Part shown: positions 53,273 to 59,053 of the stretch, one piece after another
How the letters are laid out: every line of letters begins with the position of its first letter
Position numbering within the stretch: the stretch's first letter is position 1
Assembly: GCF_945890115.1 (NCBI RefSeq)
Contig: NZ_CAMDCK010000018.1
Coordinates: 1-59,053, forward strand
DNA: 59,053 nt
Direction: 5' to 3'
From: Sphingorhabdus sp. EL138
GTDB lineage: Bacteria; Pseudomonadota; Alphaproteobacteria; Sphingomonadales; Sphingomonadaceae
Made by a program: the position numbers and the translations under genes
Notes under the pieces: generated by a model
What the model was told of the DNA's origin: nothing
What the model saw: the letters and a program-made list of their open reading frames with translations, nothing else
Database searches by the model: none

Positions 53273-54370
53273 ATGAACACACCCATCGCCAAACCATGGA
53301 TTGAAGCTATCAGCGCCTATACACCCGGCAAAGCAAAGTCGGACGATGGCCGCGTGATGATTAAATTATCGGCGAACGAAAACCCCTTGGGGTGTAGTGC
53401 CGACGCTGCGGCGGCGCTGGTGGATAAAAGCGCGTCTTTGGCCCGATATCCTGACCCCGCCTGCACCGCTTTGCGCGCAGCATTGGGCGCGGCATATGAT
53501 GTTAATAGCGACCAGATCGTCTGCGGCACGGGTTCGGATGAACTGCTGAACCTTATCGCCATGGGCTATGCGGGTGCAGGCGATGATATCATTTATGTCC
53601 GTTATGGTTTCTCGGTCTATGACATTGCGGCCCGCAAAGCGGCGGCCAATGTGATTGTCGCGCCGGACAAGGATTATGGCACGGATGTCGATGCCCTGCT
53701 GGCGCTGGTGACCGACAAGACGCGCGTGGTTTTTGTGGCGAACCCAAATAATCCGACGGGCACTTTTGCCGACGACAGCGAAATTGCGCGGCTGCATGCG
53801 GGCTTGCCCGGAAATTGTGTGCTTGTGCTGGACCAAGCTTATGGCGAATATCTTGACGATGACGGTCCCGCCGCATTGGAACTGGCGCGCCGCCATGACA
53901 ATGTCCTGATCACGCGGACCTTCTCTAAAATTTACGGCCTCGCGGCAGAACGCATTGGCTGGTGCTATGGCCATGCGGGCCTTATCGCGACGCTCAACCG
54001 CGTGCGTGCGCCGTTCAACGTGACGGCCGCGGGACAGGCGGCGGCTATTGCTGCGCTTGCGGACACAGATTTTGTGACGCGTAGCCGTCAGCATAATGCC
54101 GTATGGCGCGACTGGATGGCGGCGGAGTTTGCGGCATTGTCCAACCACGGATTGAAGGTCATTCCATCTTGGGCAAATTTCCTGATGGTCTTGTTTGAAG
54201 GCGCATGCAGCGCAGAGACCGCTTATCATGCGTTGATGGCCGAAGGCTATATCGTCCGCTGGTTGCCGGGCCAGGGGCTTGGCAATGGCTTGCGGATCAC
54301 CATCGGCACGGAAGACGAAAATCGGGGCGTTATGTCTGCCTTGCGCCAGATTTTGGATGCGCATGCCTAA
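53273..54370 (+). CDS. hisC: Histidinol-phosphate aminotransferase
   Basis: PLP-dependent aminotransferase for histidine biosynthesis that often also serves phenylalanine/tyrosine transamination. 365 residues. [12 protein letters not shown] (N-terminal substrate loop), [13 protein letters not shown], the PLP Lys in [17 protein letters not shown], and RVRAPFNVT and [16 protein letters not shown] at the end. ATG 53273 ([16 protein letters not shown]) is the family start; 53237 would extend it into the metX promoter region. The stop TAA shares its last A with the tyrA ATG, coupling the two genes. Confidence 0.95.
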   Translation: MNTPIAKPWIEAISAYTPGKAKSDDGRVMIKLSANENPLGCSADAAAALVDKSASLARYPDPACTALRAALGAAYDVNSDQIVCGTGSDELLNLIAMGYAGAGDDIIYVRYGFSVYDIAARKAAANVIVAPDKDYGTDVDALLALVTDKTRVVFVANPNNPTGTFADDSEIARLHAGLPGNCVLVLDQAYGEYLDDDGPAALELARRHDNVLITRTFSKIYGLAAERIGWCYGHAGLIATLNRVRAPFNVTAAGQAAAIAALADTDFVTRSRQHNAVWRDWMAAEFAALSNHGLKVIPSWANFLMVLFEGACSAETAYHALMAEGYIVRWLPGQGLGNGLRITIGTEDENRGVMSALRQILDAHA

Positions 54371-55275
54371 TGTTGCCCTTTGCGCACCTCACGATCATTG
54401 GCCTTGGGCTCATCGGCTCATCGGTCGCGCGCGCGGCTCGGGCGCAGATGCCGTCAGTACGCATCATCGGGCATGACGCCGATCCGGCTGTGCGCGAACG
54501 CGCGGCTGCGCTTGGTATCTGCGATGATGTGACGGCCACCGCTGGCGCGGCAGTGATGGATGCGGATCTCGTGATCCTGTGCGTGCCTGTGGGTGCAATG
54601 GGCGCGGTAGCGGCACAATTCGCGGCGGACCTGTCTGCCGATGCGATTGTCAGCGATGTGGGGTCCTGCAAGCAAAGCGTGGTAGAGGCGCTTTCTGCGG
54701 TGCTGCCTGACGCGATCATCATTCCGGCCCATCCAGTAGCGGGTACCGAAAAAAGCGGGCCAGACGCTGGTTTTGCGACCTTGTTCAAGGGCCGCTGGTG
54801 CATATTGACGCCGCCCGAAAATGCGCCGGAGGCCGCTGTTGAGCGCTTGCGCATTTTTTGGCAGCAGCTTGGCGCCGATGTCGAGATTATGGACGCGCGT
54901 CATCATGACATGGTTCTGGCCGTCACCAGCCATTTGCCGCACTTAATTGCTTACACCATCGTTGGCACGGCGGATGATTTGGAAGGCGTGACACAAAGCG
55001 AAGTGATCAAATATTCGGCTGGTGGTTTCCGTGATTTCACCCGTATCGCCGCCTCCGACCCAGTGATGTGGCGCGATGTGTTTTTGTCCAACAAGGACGC
55101 TGTCCTTGAAATGCTGCAGCGTTTTTCCGAGGACTTAAGCGCGCTGCAGCGCGCGATCCGGTATGACAAAGGCGACGAGCTAGAGGCATTATTTGCCCGC
55201 ACCCGCAATATCCGGCGGTCGATTGTGGAACAGGGTCAGGATGATGACGCGCCCGATTTTGGGCGCAAACATTAA
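54370..55275 (+). CDS. tyrA: Prephenate/arogenate dehydrogenase
   Basis: Oxidative decarboxylation step to tyrosine, using NAD(P)+. 301 residues. Rossmann motif LTIIGLGLIGSSVARAA at the start, the catalytic/substrate region AHPVAGTEKSGPDAGF (His and Ser), and the helical C-terminal domain with AVTSHLPHLIAYTIVGTADD and GGFRDFTRIAASDPVMWRDV. Start ATG overlaps the hisC stop (TAATG). The hisC-tyrA order supports a role of HisC in aromatic amino-acid transamination here. Whether it prefers prephenate or arogenate cannot be told by eye. Confidence 0.95.
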   Translation: MLPFAHLTIIGLGLIGSSVARAARAQMPSVRIIGHDADPAVRERAAALGICDDVTATAGAAVMDADLVILCVPVGAMGAVAAQFAADLSADAIVSDVGSCKQSVVEALSAVLPDAIIIPAHPVAGTEKSGPDAGFATLFKGRWCILTPPENAPEAAVERLRIFWQQLGADVEIMDARHHDMVLAVTSHLPHLIAYTIVGTADDLEGVTQSEVIKYSAGGFRDFTRIAASDPVMWRDVFLSNKDAVLEMLQRFSEDLSALQRAIRYDKGDELEALFARTRNIRRSIVEQGQDDDAPDFGRKH

Positions 55276-55291
55276 GCCACAACTTAAGCCG

Positions 55292-55981
55292 TTAAACGTT
55301 CAGCGCATTGATGGCGGCATGCACCCGCGCCTCAATTTCGGCGCGTGGCAAGCCTGTGGGAAGCTCTTCCCCCACCTTATAAGTAATCGTCCCTGATTTC
55401 CAAATACCCGCTCTGCGCGGGCTTAAAGTGCCGCTGTCCACTGCAATCGGCACGACGGGGAGGTTGATGAGTTTATACAGACCCGCAAAGCCCGACTGCA
55501 ATGGCGGCTGATCGCCGGGGGCAACACGGGTTCCTTCGGGGAAGATCACAATTGGCCGTCCGTCGGCGATCATTTTTTTGGCCAGAACCAGCATGGCCCG
55601 TAACGCCGCCGCGCCGCCATTGCGGTCCACAGGGATCATGCCATAGGCCCGCGCGGCGGGACCCCATAAAGGGATATCAAACAGCTCTTTCTTCGTCACC
55701 ACCGCGGGTTTGCGAAACATGCGGGGCATGTCGATGGTTTCAAACATGCTTTCATGCTTGATGGCATAAAGCACAGGTTTTTGGGGTAATTCGCCCTCAA
55801 TCTTGATGTTGATGCCCAATATCCCACGGTAGCAACTATATTGCCAGCGCGACCAGCCGCGCACGGCCCATTGCATCAGCGGGATGGAGAACCATTGCGC
55901 CAAGAACGCGGTCACGACGAAAAATACCGAACCAGTGTAAAATATCACGACGTAGACAGCAGACCGGATGACTGCGATCAT
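55292..55981 (-). CDS. plsC: 1-acyl-sn-glycerol-3-phosphate acyltransferase (PlsC-like)
   Basis: Inner-membrane lysophosphatidate acyltransferase for phospholipid synthesis. 229 residues: an N-terminal membrane helix (about 5-30), then the acyltransferase domain. Motif I reads AIKHESMFETIDM, i.e. His-x4-Glu instead of the usual His-x4-Asp, a variant also seen in alphaproteobacterial members; GMIPVDRNGG is motif II and IVIFPEGTRVAPGDQPP is motif III. VVPIAVDSG closes the site. Follows ydcF by 3 nt on the same strand. Convergent with tyrA. Confidence 0.92.
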   Translation of the reverse strand: MIAVIRSAVYVVIFYTGSVFFVVTAFLAQWFSIPLMQWAVRGWSRWQYSCYRGILGINIKIEGELPQKPVLYAIKHESMFETIDMPRMFRKPAVVTKKELFDIPLWGPAARAYGMIPVDRNGGAAALRAMLVLAKKMIADGRPIVIFPEGTRVAPGDQPPLQSGFAGLYKLINLPVVPIAVDSGTLSPRRAGIWKSGTITYKVGEELPTGLPRAEIEARVHAAINALNV

Positions 55982-55984
55982 GGC

Positions 55985-56515
55985 TTAAAGCCCAAGAAGC
56001 GACGCGACCGCGCGCAACCAATATTTATTATATTCTTTGAATAAGCCGCCAAAGGACGGCTGCGTCGACACCGCGTCATTGGTGACGGTGATGCCGTCGG
56101 GCAAGGTCCGGTCAAGTTCAAAGCGCGCACGGCGCATGTGCCAATCATGGGTAACAAGTCGAATACTGCGCATATTGTTCCGCTTTACCCATGCTGCCGT
56201 TTCCAACGCGTTGGAACGCGTATCCACCGATTGGAAACCCAGCGCGATGCAGCATTGAAAATATCGGGCAGATTTTGGATATTGCGCCTCAAGCTCGGGC
56301 GGTTTCACATCGCGGTCCACACCGGAAATCAGCAATTTTTTGGACTTGCCCGATTCCAATATTTCCAGCCCGCGATCAATTCTGTTGGCGCCACCCGTTA
56401 GCACGACAACGCCATCGGTTGGCGATATGGACGCTGGCTGCGGCAACAGCAACGCAAACCATGCAAAGCCCAGCATCCAGACCAACAATATGCAAGAGAT
56501 GAAGCGACTGATCAT
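55985..56515 (-). CDS. YdcF/DUF218 family protein
   Basis: 176-residue membrane-anchored protein of the YdcF (DUF218) family, related to SanA and ElyC, which act in envelope integrity. N-terminal helix about 4-26 (FISCILLVWMLGFAWFALLL), then the fold DGVVVLTGGANRIDRGLEIL, KKLLISGVD, TRSNALETAAWVKRNNMRSI and RLVTHDWHMRRARFELDRTL. ATG 56515 overlaps the stop of the upstream small ORF as ATGA. Operon with plsC. In many sphingomonads ftsE-ftsX precede this gene; they are not here. Confidence 0.88.
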   Translation of the reverse strand: MISRFISCILLVWMLGFAWFALLLPQPASISPTDGVVVLTGGANRIDRGLEILESGKSKKLLISGVDRDVKPPELEAQYPKSARYFQCCIALGFQSVDTRSNALETAAWVKRNNMRSIRLVTHDWHMRRARFELDRTLPDGITVTNDAVSTQPSFGGLFKEYNKYWLRAVASLLGL

Positions 56516-56814
56516 AACATCTTCTTTAACGCAGAAATCACCGTGACGCATGCCCTAAGTATAGCAAGCGCCGTCACGGCAAGCGGCATGCGCGTGCGGA
56601 CGGCCCATCCCGAAACCGAGGTGGCATCGCTTGAGTACAAACCAAGCAGAGCATTCGCCCATCCGTTATGGGCAAATCCCTTATAGAACGTAACGCCTGT
56701 TATGGCTTCTACGCCGCGACTTGGCCGAAGCCCCAGCTTGTTGAATTGCAATAGGTTCTGCATCGCTGCGGCAATTGGCACAAACGGCATGACGGGGTAA
56801 AGCCTATTCCGCAT
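56512..56814 (-). CDS. Small hypothetical protein coupled to ydcF
   Basis: 100 residues from ATG 56814 (MRNRLYPVMPFVPIAAAMQN); a GTG at 56844 adds ten codons. It contains one C-terminal hydrophobic segment (about 79-95, MPLAVTALAILRACVTVI) and an N-terminal region of mixed character; no family is recognised. Its reality is supported by the ATGA overlap with ydcF (56512-56515), which would be expected for a coupled gene. It occupies the place where ftsE-ftsX might be expected and shows no resemblance to FtsX. Divergent from the zinc-ribbon gene. Confidence 0.5.
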   Translation of the reverse strand: MRNRLYPVMPFVPIAAAMQNLLQFNKLGLRPSRGVEAITGVTFYKGFAHNGWANALLGLYSSDATSVSGWAVRTRMPLAVTALAILRACVTVISALKKML

Positions 56815-56900
56815 CGCGCTGCAGCTCGAAATTCTGTCTTCCACAGCATTTTACAATACTGAGGTTGCAAGTGACAAGATGCTGCTGTTTATGTCTTTCC

Positions 56901-57797
56901 ATGCTGCTTGTTTGCCCTTCCTGCCGCACACGTTATGCCGTTCCTGACAATGCCGTTGGCGTTGATGGCCGCCAAGTGCGTTGCGCCAATTGCAAGCATG
57001 CATGGTTTCAAGAAGGGGTAGCTCCCCCGACGGCGCCAGACCCCTCTATTGCCGCACCCTCCATCGCCGAACAGGCCGAACCGAGCGACCCCGCGCCGGT
57101 TGTTATGCCGCCAGAGGCCGCAGTGTCCGAGCTGCCTTCAGTAGACGCGTCGGCTTTTGGGGCCAGTCCCTTGGCTTCGCCTGACCCCGCGCCCCGATTC
57201 AGGGTTGCAGAAACGGATGCGGATGACGCGCAGTCGGCTGACCCAGTATTTGCCCCGGAGCGCGCAGTCGCGCCTGATCCAGCACCCGTATATGTCGATC
57301 CGTCCTTAGGTTCGGGCAAATGGGCAGATACAGAAGCAACGCCAAGCCGTTTTGCGCATGAACCACCGTTCAACCAACGCCGTAGCCCTGCGAAAATGTG
57401 GACTTTTGCGGCCATCATCTTTGCACTGACGGTCACCATCCTTGGCACGGCTATCTCTTATTTCGGCATGCCAAATATCGGCCTTTCCAGCACGACAGAA
57501 GAACCCAACCTGACAATCGTGCTCAACGAAAATCTGGAACTGAATCAACGGGAAGACGGCACGCCGTATTTTATCGCCAGCGGGAGCATTGTGAACCCGA
57601 CCGGGGTGAAGCAAAATGTGCCCGACATGCTGGTAACATTAAAAGACGCGAGCGGCAGACCGGTCTACAGTTGGAAAATGAACGCAAAGGCACGCACGCT
57701 TGCGCCGGGCGCAAAGCTCGATTTTAGCGAAGCACGGCTTGACGTTCCATTGGCCGCTAAGCAGATCAGCGTTGGCTGGGTGCTTACGGGCGAATAA
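56901..57797 (+). CDS. Zinc-ribbon (MJ0042-type) membrane protein with DUF3426-like domain
   Basis: 298 residues. N-terminal zinc ribbon with four Cys (Cys5, Cys8, Cys28, Cys31; MLLVCPSCRTRYAVPD and RQVRCANCKHAWFQ), a long acidic Pro/Ala-rich linker (about 40-160), one membrane helix (about 166-188, MWTFAAIIFALTVTILGTAI) and a C-terminal beta domain (about 200-298) like DUF3426. Function unknown; common in alphaproteobacteria next to ftsE or envelope genes. ATG 56901 is the family start; the frame from 56865 adds a 12-residue Cys-rich extension that I do not trust. Confidence 0.85.
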   Translation: MLLVCPSCRTRYAVPDNAVGVDGRQVRCANCKHAWFQEGVAPPTAPDPSIAAPSIAEQAEPSDPAPVVMPPEAAVSELPSVDASAFGASPLASPDPAPRFRVAETDADDAQSADPVFAPERAVAPDPAPVYVDPSLGSGKWADTEATPSRFAHEPPFNQRRSPAKMWTFAAIIFALTVTILGTAISYFGMPNIGLSSTTEEPNLTIVLNENLELNQREDGTPYFIASGSIVNPTGVKQNVPDMLVTLKDASGRPVYSWKMNAKARTLAPGAKLDFSEARLDVPLAAKQISVGWVLTGE

Positions 57798-57892
57798 CCC
57801 GCGCGCCATTAAAGGGTGCGATTTCATATATCCGCGCGGCCTTGCGCTGGCATCGCAACATAGGCCGTCGGGATATTCTGCATAAAGGCCAC

Positions 57893-57921
57893 TTGAACTG
57901 ACCGGCACTTTTGGCTATGCG
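57893..57921 (+). promoter_or_regulatory. Candidate promoter of tRNA-Thr
   Basis: TTGAAC (57893-57898) and TATGCG (57916-57921) are 17 nt apart and end 21 nt before the tRNA 5' end. Partial matches to the -35/-10 consensus; the position fits a housekeeping tRNA promoter. Confidence 0.35.
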
Positions 57922-57942
57922 CAGCGCGGCCCAAGCGCCATT

Positions 57943-58018
57943 GCCGCCTTAGCTCAGTTGGTAGAGCATCGCATTCGTAATGCGGGGGTCGTAGGTTCGA
58001 ATCCTATAGGCGGCACCA
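57943..58018 (+). tRNA. tRNA-Thr (anticodon CGT)
   Basis: Begins GCCGCCTTAGCTCAGTTGGT. Acceptor stem GCCGCCT/AGGCGGC is perfect, D stem GCTC/GAGC, anticodon stem TCGCA/TGCGG with loop TTCGTAA (anticodon CGT, reads ACG), T stem GTAGG/CCTAT with TTCGAAT, and encoded CCA at 58016-58018. 76 nt. Its 3' end is used by the convergent recombinase gene as its last codons, which marks this tRNA as the likely integration site. Confidence 0.97.
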
Positions 58019-58862
58019 TTTACGTACCAAACCACTAACAGGGATTTTCTCGGTTAGTGTGGTACTGACAGCCTTCTCTAAGCTGGTCTTTTCTCCGATA
58101 ATGCGGATGTTTTCATCACCCACTTCGATGCGGGATATAACGGCGCGCAGGTAAGCTTTACGGGCGTGGATATCGCCTGTATCGAGCTTGTCGCGCATGA
58201 GGTCCGAGAACGCGGCCAGACGTGCAGGTGTAATCTGGGTGCGGCTCGCTGCCGTATCGGTGATCCTCTCGATTGCTGTTTCGGCTAGGTTCCGCTCTTG
58301 CTTGATCGCTTGGATGCGGCCCTTGAGGTCTGCATCAAGTTCCACCACGCCATCTTCGATAGCGCGGTAAAGCCGGGCTAGCTTGTCCTTGGCTTTGTTG
58401 CGCTGGGCTTCAAGGGCACAGCGCCGTTCGGCAACCTCGGTTTGACGCGAGGTGCGCCGCTCCACAAGCTTACACAGGATATCTTCGAGGCGTTCAGGCG
58501 CGAGTAGCTGATCCTTGACGTTGGAGATGATGAGGTCGTCAAGCTTGGCCAGCGGGATATGCCGTCCCTTGCAAACCGAGGGGCCCTTTTGATGACAGCC
58601 TGCACATGTGTAATAGCTATAGGAGCGATTACCGCGCTTTGTGCCGGTACGCGTCATGCCTGACCCACAGGTGGCGCACACTGCAAGGCCAGTGAGCAGG
58701 ATCGGGCCGTTCACCACCCGGGGCGCTGTAACCGTGGGGTTGTTGCGGGTAAGCTTCGCCTGCACTGCCTCGAACAGCGGCAATGGCACGATTGTGGGCA
58801 CGGGGATCTCAACGACGCTTTCGGGGTCATTGAGTTCTTGGGTCCGACCATTGCGAACGCCG
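58004..58862 (-). pseudogene. Large serine recombinase, N-terminal part removed by IS
   Basis: About 285 C-terminal residues of a large serine recombinase remain. Visible: the recombinase linker QELNDPESVVEIPVPTIVPL and LFEAVQAKLTRN, a zinc ribbon with four Cys (CATCGSGMTRTG and YYTCAGCHQKGPSVCKG), and a long coiled coil (about RRTSRQTEVAERRCALEAQR onward) typical of the C-terminal DNA-binding part. The catalytic resolvase domain (Ser nucleophile) is missing: the frame enters the IS at 58863. The frame continues artificially to 59038. The last residues (RKWCRL) are encoded antisense to the tRNA-Thr 3' end. It is non-functional unless its other half is rejoined. Confidence 0.85.
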
Positions 58863-59053
58863 TGTAGGACTGTACGGACTCGTGGGACATCTTTCATATT
58901 GCCGATAGGCAACCAGAAGGATGGAACCGATGACCAAGGAAGAACGAGATATTCAGCGCAAGCTAAAGGTGCTGCGCCATGCTGAGAAGATCGGTGATGT
59001 AGGCAAAACATGCCGATACTTCGGCATTGGCAGATCAAGCTTCTACCGCTGGA
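58863..59053 (+). mobile_element. Right partial insertion sequence (IS481-like), cut by the window edge
   Basis: Starts TGTAGGACTGTACGGACT at 58863, the same terminus as the left copy. 58862-58925 is identical to the complement of 87-150; beyond that the two copies differ at nine positions over the next ~85 nt. The element faces outward and interrupts the serine recombinase gene. Confidence 0.82.
58930..59053 (+). CDS. IS481-like transposase, N-terminal fragment (runs off the window)
   Basis: Reads MTKEERDIQRKLKVLRHAEK then IGDVGKTCRYFGIGRSSFYR and W before the window ends: a helix-turn-helix DNA-binding start of a DDE transposase. The segment KTCRYFGIGRSSFYRW is the recognisable helix-turn-helix of this IS481-type family. 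Catalytic residues are outside the window. The start ATG follows AGAAGGATGGA at a normal distance. Confidence 0.8.
   Translation, partial: MTKEERDIQRKLKVLRHAEKIGDVGKTCRYFGIGRSSFYRW

Noticed and set aside
53366-54364. 332-codon open frame antisense to hisC
   Set aside because: It mirrors hisC exactly, has no recognisable domain, and is rich in Arg/His/Gln as expected for the antisense of a G+C-rich gene.
58004-59038. Full 344-codon recombinase frame into the IS
   Set aside because: The last ~58 codons of the frame lie inside the insertion sequence, so the intact-looking N-terminus is an artefact of reading through the IS.
1-59053. CRISPR array or rRNA operon
   Set aside because: No series of regularly spaced direct repeats and no rRNA-like conserved blocks were seen anywhere in the window.

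Overview
The window looks like a chromosomal segment of an alphaproteobacterium of the order Sphingomonadales (Sphingorhabdus/Sphingopyxis/Erythrobacter type). The grounds are the G+C-rich core genes, the tol-pal/ruv/yebC gene order, the imuA-imuB-dnaE2 cassette with an alphaproteobacterial GTTC-N7-GTTC SOS box, a GapR-type DUF2312 protein, a large TonB-dependent receptor, DUF6356 and DUF1244 proteins, and the argH-lipoprotein-lysA and metX-metW pairs. Genus is a guess from family resemblance only.

Layout. Both ends lie inside outward-facing, non-identical copies of one insertion sequence (1-149 and 58863-59053) that carry the start of an IS481-like transposase. The left copy truncates an A+T-rich membrane-protein gene (to 1262). 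The right copy truncates a large serine recombinase whose 3' end runs into tRNA-Thr(CGT). Between them the sequence is mostly housekeeping DNA. 1458-4500 (+): DUF6356, alpha/beta hydrolase, TPR protein, glyoxalase I and II. 4503-10040 (-): the mutagenic-repair cassette imuA-imuB-dnaE2. 10210-13431 (-): an exported beta-propeller/amidohydrolase fusion. 13617-21717 (-): a long run yebC-ruvC-ruvA-[inserted A+T-rich gene]-ruvB-ybgC-tolQ-tolR-tolA-tolB-pal, which couples Holliday-junction processing genes to the cell-envelope Tol-Pal machine and ends at a good terminator.

21834-25696: gapR, DUF1244, pyruvate kinase, queA and an exported cyclophilin. 26037-32074: a TonB-dependent receptor followed by a sulfotransferase-like gene and a divergent TPR-aspartyl/asparaginyl beta-hydroxylase gene, then a small exported protein; this is the most system-like accessory block. 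32109-36374: clpB (with a possible heat-shock promoter and a 28-nt palindrome in its leader) and an exported M17 aminopeptidase. 36467-41860: penicillin-acylase-family enzyme, two-domain M16 protease and a small beta-rich protein. 42009-43526: TspO, UbiK and YbjN-type proteins. 43533-46824 (-): proC-amidase and two hotdog thioesterases. 46860-50611 (-): argH-lipoprotein-lysA and a truncated CysG-type protein. 50610-55275: TlpA, tRNA-Leu(GAG), metX-metW, hisC-tyrA. 55292-57797: plsC-ydcF-small ORF and a divergent zinc-ribbon protein.

The strongest leads for something new are the gene inserted between ruvA and ruvB with start/stop overlaps on both sides, and the receptor/sulfotransferase-like/hydroxylase cluster. 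No CRISPR array, rRNA gene or intact prophage is visible. All functional names rest on recognition of protein families by eye; no database search was run.
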